64,000 nt of DNA from Amycolatopsis benzoatilytica AK 16/65. Lineage in GTDB: Bacteria; Actinomycetota; Actinomycetes; Mycobacteriales; Pseudonocardiaceae. Below the pieces are notes generated by a model that saw only the letters and a list, made by a program, of their open reading frames with translations, was not told the origin of the DNA and did not search any database. Location of the stretch: assembly GCF_000383915.1 (NCBI RefSeq), contig NZ_KB912942.1, positions 814,506 through 878,505 on the forward strand, given 5' to 3'. Within the stretch, counting starts at the first letter, position 1, and each line of letters opens with the position of its first letter. Position numbers and translations under genes: made by a program. Shown one piece after another: positions 16,629-25,838 of this stretch.

Positions 16629-17894
16629 TCAGGAAGCGGTGCTGTGCAGCGCCTTGGTCAACGCCGTGACGGTCAGCTCCACCTGCCACGGCCGGGCCCC
16701 GCCAGCCCGCAGTGCGTCGGCGACCGAGTCCTCGGCGAGGTCGGCCGGCGGACGCCAGCAGGTGCGCCGGAGCAGGTCCGGCAGCAGCAGGTTCTCCACC
16801 GGCAGCCGCCGGTCCTCCGCGATCGCGGCCAGCGCTGTGCGGGCGGCGGCGAGCCGGGCGGCGGCGTCCGGGTCCTTGTCGGCCCAGCGGTTCACCGGCG
16901 GCGGCCCGTCGGTCGGCTGGTTCGGGCTGGGCAGCTCGCTCGACGGCAGCTTCTTCGCCGCTTGCAGGTGCCGCAGCCAGCTCGCCGTGTACTTGCGTTG
17001 CACGCGTCCGCTGAACACCGGCAGCGCCTGCAGTTCCTCGATCGTCTTCGGGTCCGCCGTGACCGCGTTGATGATCGCGCTGTCCGGCAGGATCCGGCTC
17101 GGCGCGCGGTCGCGTTTGCGGGCCAGCTCGTCTCGGGCCTGCCACATCTCCCGCACCGCGGCGAGACCGCGCGGGCTGCGGACTTTGTGCACGCCGGACG
17201 TGCGCCGCCATGGTTCGGCGCGCGGCGCGGGCGGCGGCGCGGTGCGGACCGCCTCGAACTCCTGCTCCGCCCACTCCAGCTTGCCCTGCTCAGCCAGCTC
17301 GGTTTCGAGCTTCGCGCGCAGTTCGTTCAGCAGTTCGACGTCGAGCGCGGCGTAATTGAGCCAGTCGACCGGCAGCGGCCGCTTCGACCAGTCCGCGGCG
17401 CTGTGCCCCTTCTCCAGGGTGTAGCCCAGCAGCCGCTCCACGAGCGTGCCCAGCGCGACGCGTTCGTACCCGGCCAGCCGTCCGGCCAGCTCGGTGTCGA
17501 ACAGCGAACGCGGGCGCAGGTCCAGTTCCGCCAGACAAGGCAGATCCTGGGACGCGGCGTGCAGCACCCACTCGGTGTCGTTGAGGACTTCGCGCAGCGG
17601 GGCGAGGTCGTCGGCGAGCGCGATCGGGTCGACCAGCACCGTGCCGGACCCTTCGCGGCGAAGCTGGACGAGATAAGCCTTCGGCCAGTAGCGGTAGCCC
17701 GACGCGCGCTCGGTGTCGACCGCTACCGCGCCGGTGCCCGCGGCGAGCCGCGCGCACGCTTCGGCGAGCGCGGCCGGATCGGCCACCACGGGAGGGGTGC
17801 CTTCGGCCGGTTCGCGCAGCAGCACTGGCGGCGGTCCGGAATCCGCGGTGATCGGTTCTCCGGTCCGGGGTCCGTCCGCCTGTGCAGTTCCCAT
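16629..17894 (-). CDS. rnd: Ribonuclease D family 3'-5' exonuclease with HRDC domain
   Basis: A 421-residue DEDDy exonuclease. Exo I motif VAVDTERASGYRY (Asp and Glu), Exo II HAASQDLPCLAEL and Exo III LNYAALDVELLNEL supply the metal-binding acids and the Tyr. An HRDC domain (about residues 225-300, WQARDELARKRDRAPSRIL and PDSAIINAV) would bind RNA, and a second HRDC-like region closes the protein. It trims structured RNA 3' ends. It lies two genes from DUF3000 and hemE, a neighbourhood I recall as conserved in actinobacteria. Confidence 0.92.
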   Translation of the reverse strand: MGTAQADGPRTGEPITADSGPPPVLLREPAEGTPPVVADPAALAEACARLAAGTGAVAVDTERASGYRYWPKAYLVQLRREGSGTVLVDPIALADDLAPLREVLNDTEWVLHAASQDLPCLAELDLRPRSLFDTELAGRLAGYERVALGTLVERLLGYTLEKGHSAADWSKRPLPVDWLNYAALDVELLNELRAKLETELAEQGKLEWAEQEFEAVRTAPPPAPRAEPWRRTSGVHKVRSPRGLAAVREMWQARDELARKRDRAPSRILPDSAIINAVTADPKTIEELQALPVFSGRVQRKYTASWLRHLQAAKKLPSSELPSPNQPTDGPPPVNRWADKDPDAAARLAAARTALAAIAEDRRLPVENLLLPDLLRRTCWRPPADLAEDSVADALRAGGARPWQVELTVTALTKALHSTAS

Positions 17895-17965
17895 GTCCGA
17901 CGACCCTACGGGACGAGCGGACCGCGCCTGGTCCGCCCGCCCCGCAGGGTCGTGGTTCGTCGTCG

Positions 17966-18688
17966 TCAGCGGATCACGCCGGCTCGCATCGCCAGCGCGA
18001 CCATCTGCGCCCGGTCGCCCGTGCCGAGCTTGCGCCCGATGCGGGACAGGTGGGACTTGACGGTGAGCGCGGAGAGGGAAAGTTCCTCCCCGATCTCCTT
18101 GTTCGACTGCCCGTCCGCGACGAGCTGGAGCACCTCCACCTCACGAGCGGACAGCTCGCGCGGGGTGTTGTCGGTGCCCGCGACTCGCGTGCCGGTCGCC
18201 AGGACCGGGGCCACGCTCGGGTCGGCGTACACGCCGCCTTCGAGAACCCGGCGCACGCCGTCGGTGACTACCACCGGCGAAGCCGACTTCAGCAGGTATG
18301 CCTGAGCGCCGGCCTGGAACGCGGAGCGCACCGCGTACGGGTCGTCGGAGGATGCCAGGACCACCACGCGCGGCCAGCCGTGGCTACGGAGTTCCGTAAC
18401 CAGTTCGATGCCGCTGCCGTCCGGCAGTCCGAGATCGAGGATCGCCAGGTCGCACGGGCCGGTGGCCTGTGCTCGCGCCCTCGCCTCGGCCACCGTGGCG
18501 GCCTCGTGGACAGTGCCCGCACCCATCTGTGCGAGTCGTGCTGAGATTGCCTCCCTCAACAGCGGGTGGTCATCGACCACCAACACGGAAAAAAAGTTCT
18601 TCCCGCGGGTGCGGAACCATGCTCGCCGGCAAAGCACCGGCTGGCGTGGATCGGACGGCCTGCGATAAGCCGACGGTAGCCACGTCAC
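17966..18688 (-). CDS. NarL/LuxR family response regulator (5' end uncertain)
   Basis: A receiver domain starting VLVVDDHPLLREAISARL, with phosphoacceptor Asp in DLAILDLGLPDG and Lys in QAYLLKSASP, is joined to a LuxR-type helix-turn-helix (TPRELSAREVEVLQLVADGQ, then SNKEIGEELSLSALTVKSHL). No partner kinase is adjacent. The receiver begins right after a T7 run (minus strand, plus 18589-18595), and the stretch upstream is open in two frames. The annotated frame could start at GTG 18688, whose GGGAGG is only two bases away, or at GTG 18586, giving 206 residues without a clear ribosome site. A different frame has a well-spaced GTG at 18682 and would join after a one-base shift at the T run. Confidence 0.85.
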   Translation of the reverse strand: MTWLPSAYRRPSDPRQPVLCRRAWFRTRGKNFFSVLVVDDHPLLREAISARLAQMGAGTVHEAATVAEARARAQATGPCDLAILDLGLPDGSGIELVTELRSHGWPRVVVLASSDDPYAVRSAFQAGAQAYLLKSASPVVVTDGVRRVLEGGVYADPSVAPVLATGTRVAGTDNTPRELSAREVEVLQLVADGQSNKEIGEELSLSALTVKSHLSRIGRKLGTGDRAQMVALAMRAGVIR

Positions 18689-19356
18689 TACCTCCCTGGA
18701 GTCGGTCGTGCCCCCCGACCGGCACCGGGACCTTCGGCCGTTCAGCCGCGCCAGCTTTAGACCGAAAGTGGTGTCGTCCCAGGCACTGTAGCCGCCCGGA
18801 CGCCGTTACGGGGGGATCGAACGGGTATCTATCCGAAACAGTTCGTCACTCAGCGCGGTCGTTGTCACACGATCGGACTAACGATCGGCAACTTGTTAAC
18901 AACTGTCGAGCTCGCCGCGATGCACCTGAGTTACCGGCAATGAAACGGGCGTGCAGATGGCACGTGCACCTGCGGGTGCTGCCGGGGCGAGCCGGTCCGG
19001 CCGGTCGGTCCGGCCCGGAAATGGGCCTCGGCCGGGGCAAGATCACTTTCTTTCATGTTTCGCCGCGGGCGCGGCTCGTCCGGCCGTCCCCCAGCGGACG
19101 CCGCTGCGCAGGGTCCGGGAGCCGGTCCGGGGCGGTGACCTGGGGTTGACTGCCTGTGATCGCGCGCGGCCACGAACGGGCAGCCGTGGCCTCCCGGGCC
19201 GCTGACGTCCACCGTGGACGGTCCGCGCCAACCCGCGGAAACGTGCGCCGGCGCCGTCGGAGGCCGCCGGAGAGTGCTGCCGAGCGGTTCAGAACTCGCT
19301 CGTGCGCGCGTGCAGAGGCGCCGGACGGGCGGCCCGTCCGGGTGAACTTCGCGAAA
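18689..19356. other. 668-base gene-free region upstream of the response regulator
   Basis: No open frame here looks protein-like. It contains a perfect 10-base palindrome TTGTTAACAA at 18893-18902 and two CGATCGG copies near 18870-18888. These lie about 200 bases upstream of the response regulator and could be operator or promoter elements. AT content locally rises around 18830-18905, as expected of a promoter. Nothing else is evident. Confidence 0.4.
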
Positions 19357-19920
19357 TCAGGAGCTCTGGCGCTGCTCGAACAGCGTGACGCCCACCGGCG
19401 GCAGCCCCACGACGCTCGCCATCACCTGGCAGAACGCGAGCCCGTGCGGCCCGAGCGCGCCGTCGGTCGGGGTCCAGGACGCCCGGAGTTCCAGGTCGTC
19501 GGTGCGCGCCGGCCCGGAGATGTCGCCGAACCGGGCCGAGGACGTCTCGGTGACCGTGCCGCCGAGCGCCTTCCACGCCGCTCCGGACGCCTCGAGCGCG
19601 TCGGTGAGCCAGGACCAGCCGACCGCGGGCAGGAACGGGTCGGTGGCGAGCTCATTGTCCAGCTCCGCGCGCACGTACATGACCAGCCGCAGCACGCCGT
19701 CCCAGCCTTCCTGGCCGTCCGGATCGTGCAGCAGCACCAGCCGGCCGGACGCCATCACGTCGGCCGGTCCGGACACGTCGCAGCTCAGTGCGTACGACCA
19801 CGGCGCGAGCCGCTGCGGCGCGCGCATGGTTTCCAGCCGGATCTCCGGGCGGGGCCGGACGGCTTGCAGCGCCGCGACAGCTTCGCGGAAGAGCTCGGGC
19901 ACTGGCGTCATCGCGGTCAC
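19357..19920 (-). CDS. DUF3000 family protein
   Basis: A 187-residue cytoplasmic protein matching my memory of DUF3000, an actinobacterial family found next to hemE and rnd. Recognisable stretches are TPVPELFREAVAALQAV, LAPWSYALSCDVSG, and the C-terminal FCQVMASVVGLPPVGV. There are no membrane segments or known catalytic motifs. It is transcribed divergently from hemE. I start at GTG 19920; ATG 19911 is equally possible. Function unknown. Confidence 0.8.
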   Translation of the reverse strand: MTAMTPVPELFREAVAALQAVRPRPEIRLETMRAPQRLAPWSYALSCDVSGPADVMASGRLVLLHDPDGQEGWDGVLRLVMYVRAELDNELATDPFLPAVGWSWLTDALEASGAAWKALGGTVTETSSARFGDISGPARTDDLELRASWTPTDGALGPHGLAFCQVMASVVGLPPVGVTLFEQRQSS

Positions 19921-20075
19921 GCATCGACTGTAGGGCGGCACCGCCCGGTTGCGGACGCAGGCGCGCCGAGCGAGGCTGGTGCGCCCCGGGATAACGGGCA
20001 TCCCGGGCGATTGCCCGGGAGAAGGACCGAGGCTGGCCTGGGGCCGCCCGAGGGCATCCGGTCCGCGGTGGGACC

Positions 20076-21158
20076 ATGGGGTTCGTGCCTCAGGTTTCGT
20101 CCGCGCCCGTCGGCGCCCCGCCCGTCCCGAAGCGCCGCGCTCTGCCCGGCTCCGCCTTCCTCGCCGCCGCGCGCGGCGAGCGGCCGGCGCACGTGCCGGT
20201 GTGGTTCATGCGCCAGGCCGGCCGTTCGCTGCCGGAATACCGCGCGCTGCGCGAGGGCGTTCCGATGCTCGACGCGTGCTTCGACCCGGAGATGCTCGCC
20301 GAGATCACCATCCAGCCGGTCCGGCGGCACGGCGTCGACGCGGCAGTGCTCTTCAGCGACATCGTGGTCCCGCTCAAGGCGGCTGGCCTCGACATCGACA
20401 TCGTCCCAGGCACCGGGCCGGTCGTGGCCTCGCCGATCCGCGATGCGGAGGCGGTGCGCGCGCTGCCGAAGCTCGAACCCGATCAGGTCGCGAAGGTCGC
20501 CGAAGGCGTCGGGCTGCTGGTCGAGCGGCTGGGCGAGACCCCGCTGATCGGGTTCGCCGGCGCGCCGTTCACCCTCGCCAGCTACCTGATCGAGGGCGGG
20601 CCGAGCCGCAACCACGAGCACACCAAAGCGCTGATGCACTCGCAGCCCGAGGTCTGGCACGACCTCGCCGCGCGGCTCGCCGACATCGCTGCCACCTTCC
20701 TGCGCGCGCAGCTCGACGCTGGCGCGGACGCGGTGCAGCTGTTCGATTCGTGGGCCGGCGCGCTGTCCGAGCGCGACTACCGCGAGTTCGTGCTGCCGCA
20801 TTCGGCTCGGGTGCTGGCGGTGGCTGGCGAGTACGACGTTCCCCGCATCCACTTCGGCGTCGGCACCGGCGAACTGCTGCGTGCGATGCGCGAGGCGGGC
20901 GCGGACGTGATCGGCGTCGATTGGCGGGTACCGCTCGACGTCGCGTTCGAGCGCGTCGGCGGCGATGTCGCGGTGCAGGGCAATCTGGACCCGGCGCTGC
21001 TGTACGCGTCTTGGCCGGTGCTGGAGGCCGAGGTGCGCCGGATCGTCGAGGAAGGCCGCGCCGCGCGCGGGCACGTGTTCAATCTCGGCCACGGCGTGCT
21101 GCCGAGCGTCGACCCGCAGGTGCTGACCCGCGTCGTCGAGCTGGTGCACTCGCTGTGA
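20076..21158 (+). CDS. hemE: Uroporphyrinogen decarboxylase
   Basis: A 360-residue enzyme converting uroporphyrinogen III to coproporphyrinogen III in the cytoplasm. The N-terminal signature [20 protein letters not shown] carries the conserved Arg residues, and [20 protein letters not shown] holds the catalytic Asp. [17 protein letters not shown] and [16 protein letters not shown] near the end are also family-typical. Its stop overlaps the start of the next gene as GTGA. With the two following genes it makes a haem module leading to coprohaem. Confidence 0.96.
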   Translation: MGFVPQVSSAPVGAPPVPKRRALPGSAFLAAARGERPAHVPVWFMRQAGRSLPEYRALREGVPMLDACFDPEMLAEITIQPVRRHGVDAAVLFSDIVVPLKAAGLDIDIVPGTGPVVASPIRDAEAVRALPKLEPDQVAKVAEGVGLLVERLGETPLIGFAGAPFTLASYLIEGGPSRNHEHTKALMHSQPEVWHDLAARLADIAATFLRAQLDAGADAVQLFDSWAGALSERDYREFVLPHSARVLAVAGEYDVPRIHFGVGTGELLRAMREAGADVIGVDWRVPLDVAFERVGGDVAVQGNLDPALLYASWPVLEAEVRRIVEEGRAARGHVFNLGHGVLPSVDPQVLTRVVELVHSL

Positions 21159-22564
21159 AGCAGGTCGCCGTCATCGGCGGCGGGATTTCCGGGCTGGCGG
21201 CGGCTTACCGGTTGCGCCGGCTGCTCGGCGACCAGGTCCAGCTCACGGTCTTCGAAAGCACTGCCGCGGTCGGCGGCAAGCTGCGGACGGCGGAGGTCGG
21301 CGGGGTCGGCTACGACGTCGGCGCGGAAGCGTTCCTCGCCCGGCGGCCGGAGGTCCTCGCGCTGGTCGAGGAGATCGGTCTGGCCGACCGGCTGGTGCAT
21401 CCGACGAAAGCCCGCGCCAAGATCCACGCCGGCGGATCGGTCCAAGGGCTGCCGCCCGGCACGGTGATGGGCGTCCCGGCGTCCGCGGAAGCAGTTGCCG
21501 GCGTGCTGTCCGAGGACGGTCGGCACGCGGTCGAGAAGGAACGTTCGCTCGGCCCGGTGCAGCTGGGTTCCGGCGACGTGGCGCTCGGCCCGCTGCTGCG
21601 CGAGCGGTTCGGCGACGAGCTGGTGGACCGGCTGGTCGACCCGCTGCTCGGCGGGGTCTACGCCGGTGGCGCGGACGGTCTGGGCCTGCGCGCGACGATG
21701 CCGGGATTGGCCGGCGCGGTCGAGGCGGGCGCGGATTCGCTCACCGCCGCCGCCAAGTCACTGTTGCCCAAGACTCCCGGGACCGCGCCGGTTTTCGGCA
21801 CGCTCACCGGCGGTCTGGGCGGCTTGGCCGAACGGCTGCTGGAGCTGTCCGGCGCTCGCTTGCGCACGTCGTCCACCGTGCGCGCGTTGTCCCGGACCGA
21901 ATCGGGCTGGCGGATCGAATTCGGTGCGGCGGCCCCGGCGCACGCCCCCGCAGACAGCCCGGTCGACGTCGACGCGGTGGTCCTCGCCGTGCCTGCGCCT
22001 GCCGCGCGGAAGCTGCTGGACGGCGTCGTCCCGGCGGCGTCGGCCGCGTTCGGCGAGGTCGAACTGGCGTCGATGGCGGTCGTCGCGTTCGCGTTCCCGC
22101 CCGGTACCGAACTGCCCGATGCGTCCGGAATCCTCATCGGCGCGGGGGAGCGGGACGCCGAGGGCGTTCCGTACGCCTCGAAAGCGTTCACGTTCTCCTC
22201 CAACAAGTGGGCGCACCTCGGCGGCGACGGCCCGGTGCTGGTCCGCGGCTCGGTCGGCCGGTTCGGCGAGCCCGGCGTCCTGACCGAGGACGACGACGCG
22301 CTGGTCGCCGCCGTGCGCGCCGACCTGGCGCGGCTCGCCGGAGTCACCGCGCGGCCGATCGACCTCCTGGTCACCCGCTGGGGCGGCGGGCTGCCGCAGT
22401 ACGGCACCGGCCACCTGGACCGGGTGGCGCGGATCGAGACCGCAGTGGCGGACGTGCCGGGTTTGGCGGTCGCCGGCGCGACGCTGCACGGAGTGGGACT
22501 GCCCGCGTGCGTGGCGACCGCGGACGCGGCCGCCCGGCGGATCGCGGACCAGCTGCTCGAGTGA
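21155..22564 (+). CDS. hemG: Coproporphyrinogen III / protoporphyrinogen oxidase (HemY/CgoX type)
   Basis: A 469-residue FAD enzyme with the dinucleotide-binding start [20 protein letters not shown] and the GG motif ([12 protein letters not shown]). The C terminus has the second FAD signature [18 protein letters not shown]. HemY-type enzymes oxidise porphyrinogens with O2; next to a ChdC gene in an actinobacterium the physiological reaction is most likely coproporphyrinogen III to coproporphyrin III (CgoX). Co-translated with hemE through a GTGA overlap; 47 bases separate it from chdC. Confidence 0.93.
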   Translation: MKQVAVIGGGISGLAAAYRLRRLLGDQVQLTVFESTAAVGGKLRTAEVGGVGYDVGAEAFLARRPEVLALVEEIGLADRLVHPTKARAKIHAGGSVQGLPPGTVMGVPASAEAVAGVLSEDGRHAVEKERSLGPVQLGSGDVALGPLLRERFGDELVDRLVDPLLGGVYAGGADGLGLRATMPGLAGAVEAGADSLTAAAKSLLPKTPGTAPVFGTLTGGLGGLAERLLELSGARLRTSSTVRALSRTESGWRIEFGAAAPAHAPADSPVDVDAVVLAVPAPAARKLLDGVVPAASAAFGEVELASMAVVAFAFPPGTELPDASGILIGAGERDAEGVPYASKAFTFSSNKWAHLGGDGPVLVRGSVGRFGEPGVLTEDDDALVAAVRADLARLAGVTARPIDLLVTRWGGGLPQYGTGHLDRVARIETAVADVPGLAVAGATLHGVGLPACVATADAAARRIADQLLE

Positions 22565-22611
22565 CCAGAGCCCCATGGCGACTTCCCGGCCCGGAGTGCC
22601 AGGATGGGGGT

Positions 22612-23304
22612 ATGGCGCGGCTGAATTACAACGAACTCAACGACACCATCCGCTACACCACGTGGTCGGTCTTCCGGATCGAGCCGGGGAAGTTGGGGGA
22701 GGACCGCGGCGCCGCGGGCCGCGAGACGGCCGAGTACCTCGACGGGCTCGAGGCCAAGGGCGTCGTTGTCCGGGGCGTTTACGACGTGTCCGGCCTGCGC
22801 GCCGACGCGGACTACCTGATCTGGTGGCACGCCGAAGAGATCGAACAGGTCCAGGCTGCCTACACCGGCTTCCGGCGCACGCCGCTGGGCCGCGCGTCCA
22901 CGCCGGTCTGGAGCCAGACCGCGCTGCACCGGCCCGCCGAGTTCAACAAGAGCCACGTCCCCGCGTTCCTGGCCGGCGAAGAGGCGCGCAAGTACATCTG
23001 CGTGTACCCGTTCGTCCGGTCCTACGACTGGTACCTGCTGCCCGACGAAGACCGCCGCAAGATGCTCGCCGACCACGGCAAGGAAGCGCGGGACTACCCG
23101 GACGTGCGCGCCAACACGGTCGCGTCGTTCGCTCTCGGCGACTACGAGTGGATCCTCGCCTTCGAGGCGGACGAGCTGCACCGGATCGTCGACCTGATGC
23201 GGCACCTGCGCAACACCGAGGCCCGCCGCCACGTGCGCATCGAGATCCCGTTCTACACCGGCACCAAGATCGCGCCGGCCGAGCTCGTCGCGGCTCTGCC
23301 GTAA
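22612..23304 (+). CDS. chdC: Coprohaem decarboxylase (HemQ)
   Basis: A 230-residue member of the chlorite-dismutase fold family, which removes two propionates from coprohaem to give haem b. The actinobacterial start [19 protein letters not shown] is recognisable. The [12 protein letters not shown] segment contains the catalytic Tyr region, and the axial-ligand helix is near [15 protein letters not shown]. The ATG has a GGATGGGGG-like purine tract upstream. It completes the hemE-cgoX-chdC set of the coproporphyrin-dependent pathway. Confidence 0.95.
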   Translation: MARLNYNELNDTIRYTTWSVFRIEPGKLGEDRGAAGRETAEYLDGLEAKGVVVRGVYDVSGLRADADYLIWWHAEEIEQVQAAYTGFRRTPLGRASTPVWSQTALHRPAEFNKSHVPAFLAGEEARKYICVYPFVRSYDWYLLPDEDRRKMLADHGKEARDYPDVRANTVASFALGDYEWILAFEADELHRIVDLMRHLRNTEARRHVRIEIPFYTGTKIAPAELVAALP

Positions 23305-23309
23305 CGCCG

Positions 23310-24677
23310 GTGCAGGACGTACTTGCCGGGGCCTGGCAGGCGCTTGCCGGGGAACCGTTGCCCGCCGTGTCGCTGACCGGCGACGAATCTGTGCTGCCCG
23401 GGCCTTTCCGGGTCCCCGCGATGGCGACCGCGAGCATTGCCGCGGCCACCCTCTCCGCGGGTGAACTGCTGCGCCTGCGCGGTATCGAGCCCGGCACGGT
23501 GTCCGTCGACACCCGGCACGCGGCCGCCGCGTTCCGCAGCGAACAGCTGCTGCGCATCGACGGCGAGCCCGCGCCGAGCCCGTGGGGCCGGATCGCGGGC
23601 GACTACCGCGCGTCCGACGGCTGGATCAAGCTGCACTGCAACACCCCGCGGCATGAGGCGGCGGTCTGCTGGGCGCTCGGTGTTCCGGCGGTGCGTGACT
23701 CGGTGGCCAAGACAGTCGCGGCGAAGACGATGGCGGAGGTCGAATCCGCGGTGGTCACCGCGGGCGGCGTGGCCGCGTTGATGCGCTCGCGCGAAGACTG
23801 GCTCGCGCACCCGCAGGGCCGAGCGGTCGCCGAGCTGCCGCTGGCGGAACTGAACCGGATCGGCGACGCGCCCAAGCGCACGCTGTTCGATTCGGAGCGT
23901 CCGATGGGCGGTGTGCGCGTGCTGGAGCTGACGCACGTGCTCGCCGGTCCGGTCGCCGGGCGGGTGCTCGCCGCGCACGGCGCGAATGTGCTGCACATCG
24001 GCGCGGTGCACCTGCCGCGGATCCCGATGCTGACCATGGACACCGGGCAGGGGAAGCGATCCGCGTTCGTCGCGCTCGACACCGAGGGCGGTCGTGCGAA
24101 GCTGAAGAAGCTCATCGCCCGCGCGGACGTCCTGGTGCAGTCCTTCCGCCCGGGCGCGCTCGCCCGGATCGGATTCGGGCCCGAACAGCTCGCGGAGCTG
24201 CGGCCCGGCCTGGTCGTGGCCGACCTGTCGGCGTACGGCTGGCGGGGCCCGTGGGCTCGCCGGCGCGGTTTCGACAGCCTGGTGCAGATGTCGTCCGGCA
24301 TCGCCGAGGAATACGCGACTGACACGCCGGCCCCGCTGCCCGCGCAAGCGCTGGACCACGCGACCGGCTGGCTGGCCGCCGCCGCGGTCATGACCGCGGT
24401 CCGCCGCACGGTGACCGAAGGCGGCAGCTGGCACATCCGGCTGTCCCTCGCCGGTACTGGCCGGTGGCTGGACTCGTTGGGCCGCAAGGACCCGGAACCG
24501 TCCGAAGTGGACTTCTCGGAAGTGCTGGAGACGGTGGACAGCGACTTCGGCCGGATGACCCGGGTGCGGATGGCCGGTGACCTGCCCGGCGCGCAGCCGT
24601 ACTGGGACCACGCCTCGCACCGGCCGGGCGCGGATACCGCGGTCTGGTCGCCGGTGGTGCCGCACGCGGTTTCCTGA
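23310..24677 (+). CDS. Class III (CaiB/BaiF-type) CoA-transferase family protein
   Basis: A 455-residue protein made of two partial CaiB/BaiF-like halves. The second half (from about residue 195) shows the family start MGGVRVLELTHVLAGPVAGR and the LVQSFRPGALARIGFG and LVVADLSAYGWRGPW stretches. The first half contains a DGWIKLHCNTPRHEAAV region typical of the C-terminal part. CoA-transferases of this class move CoA between carboxylates via an aspartyl-CoA intermediate; the usual catalytic Asp is not obvious to me at the MTMDTGQGKR stretch, though the Asp there is a candidate. It follows chdC by five bases. Substrate unknown. Confidence 0.75.
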   Translation: MQDVLAGAWQALAGEPLPAVSLTGDESVLPGPFRVPAMATASIAAATLSAGELLRLRGIEPGTVSVDTRHAAAAFRSEQLLRIDGEPAPSPWGRIAGDYRASDGWIKLHCNTPRHEAAVCWALGVPAVRDSVAKTVAAKTMAEVESAVVTAGGVAALMRSREDWLAHPQGRAVAELPLAELNRIGDAPKRTLFDSERPMGGVRVLELTHVLAGPVAGRVLAAHGANVLHIGAVHLPRIPMLTMDTGQGKRSAFVALDTEGGRAKLKKLIARADVLVQSFRPGALARIGFGPEQLAELRPGLVVADLSAYGWRGPWARRRGFDSLVQMSSGIAEEYATDTPAPLPAQALDHATGWLAAAAVMTAVRRTVTEGGSWHIRLSLAGTGRWLDSLGRKDPEPSEVDFSEVLETVDSDFGRMTRVRMAGDLPGAQPYWDHASHRPGADTAVWSPVVPHAVS

Positions 24678-24711
24678 GCCGCGCTTGCTCGACCGTCGCT
24701 GCTGGGCCAGT

Positions 24712-25038
24712 TCAGCGGCGCAACCATCGCCGCCGCGGTCTGGCCAGCTCGCCCCGGGAGACGAGCCATTCCGCGAACGCGTCCGCGTATTCGCGGGCTC
24801 GAATGGACGTGGTTTTCGGGTTTTCCGCGGCATACGCGTCGAACAACGGCCGGTACCGTTCGCCTAGCGAGTCCGGCAGGTCTGGCCGGAGATACGCGAC
24901 CAATCGCCGCCGCTTGGCGCGCAGCACGTCGGCTTCGACCCGCAGCCGCGACGGGTCGAAGCCGGCCGGCGCGGCGGCTCCGGTGAGCAGGCTGTCCAGC
25001 AGCGCGGCCTGCCGTGCCGCCAGTTCTTCGCGGCTCAC
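24712..25038 (-). CDS. Small partner protein of the DUF692/MNIO enzyme (SCO6045-like)
   Basis: A 108-residue, charged, mostly helical protein. It starts at GTG 25038, overlapping the MNIO stop (GTGA), so it is translated from the same message. The pattern ARQAALLDSLLTG, then an LRxxRRxLVAYLRPDLP stretch and LGERYRPLFDAYAAENP, follows the spacing of the N-terminal domain of DUF2063-type partners that present substrates to DUF692 enzymes. That likeness is my reading of the pattern, not a search. The C terminus is very basic (RPRRRWLRR). I recall Streptomyces homologues in the same context. Likely role: substrate recognition or delivery. Confidence 0.7.
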   Translation of the reverse strand: MSREELAARQAALLDSLLTGAAAPAGFDPSRLRVEADVLRAKRRRLVAYLRPDLPDSLGERYRPLFDAYAAENPKTTSIRAREYADAFAEWLVSRGELARPRRRWLRR

Positions 25039-25838
25039 CGCGTCACCGCGGTCCGCAGCGCGGCCAGTTCGGACGCCAATTCGGAATCGGTGGGGTAGTC
25101 GTCGTCGCGTTCCAGCAGCACGCCTGACGGATTCGTCCGGAGACGCAATTCGGCGAGCAAGTCCAGCACTTCCGGCAGCAGCGGATGTGCGTGCGTGTCG
25201 TGGTAGACGCCGTCGCGTTCGATCCCGCCCGCCATGTGCACGTACGCGAGCCTTTCCCACGGAATCCCGTCCAGGAAAGCGGCTGGATCGGTGCCGAGGT
25301 TCCGCGCGTTCGCGTACAGATTCGCCACGTCGACGATCAGCAGACAGCCGGTCCGTTCGGTCAGCTCAGTGAGGAATTGTTCTTCGGACAGCTCGGTTTC
25401 CGGCCACTCCAGCAGTGCGGCGATGTTCTCCAGCGCGATCGGTACCTCCACAATGGACTGTGCCAGCCGGACGTTGTCCACCAGTACGTCCAGTGCCTCG
25501 CGGGTGCGCGGCAGCGGCATCAAGTGCCCGGAGTCGAGCCCGCCTGCCCGGACGAAGCAGACGTGGTCACTGGCCAGCGGCGCGTCCAGGGCGCGGGCCA
25601 GTTCGGCGAGATGCTCCACCCGCGCGGTGTCCAACGGCTCCGCGCCGCCCAGCGACAGCGACACCGCGTGCGGCAGCACCGGCATTCCGCGCTCCTTCAA
25701 CGCCAGCAGGCTTTCCGGCAGGTGCGGCGCGTGCAGGTTCTCCGCCACCACCTCGACCCAGTCGACGCCCGCCATCCGCGCGATCGACAGGTCCAGCTCC
25801 GGCCGCCAGCCGATGCCGATCCCCAGCCGGTCAACCAC
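25035..25838 (-). CDS. DUF692 / MNIO family multinuclear iron-dependent oxidase
   Basis: A 267-residue TIM-barrel enzyme of the DUF692 family, now known to include MbnB, TglH and related enzymes that oxidatively modify Cys-containing peptides with a multi-iron centre. Candidate metal ligands are conserved in order: H57 (LPHAVSL), D91-H92 (ASDHVCF), E137-N138 (IALENIA), D170 and N173 (VDVANLY), H201 (YVHMAGG), D214 and H216/H218 (YHDTHAH), and E243 (LLERDDD). The N terminus GIGIGWRPEL is typical. The GTG start overlaps the preceding membrane protein by eight bases, and its AGGAGG lies inside that protein's Gly-rich coding tail. Family identity is firm; the substrate is inferred. Confidence 0.9.
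   Translation of the reverse strand: MVDRLGIGIGWRPELDLSIARMAGVDWVEVVAENLHAPHLPESLLALKERGMPVLPHAVSLSLGGAEPLDTARVEHLAELARALDAPLASDHVCFVRAGGLDSGHLMPLPRTREALDVLVDNVRLAQSIVEVPIALENIAALLEWPETELSEEQFLTELTERTGCLLIVDVANLYANARNLGTDPAAFLDGIPWERLAYVHMAGGIERDGVYHDTHAHPLLPEVLDLLAELRLRTNPSGVLLERDDDYPTDSELASELAALRTAVTR

Noticed and set aside
18931..19149. A short ORF in the gap before DUF3000
   Set aside because: Arg/Pro-rich text, no ribosome site, no domain.
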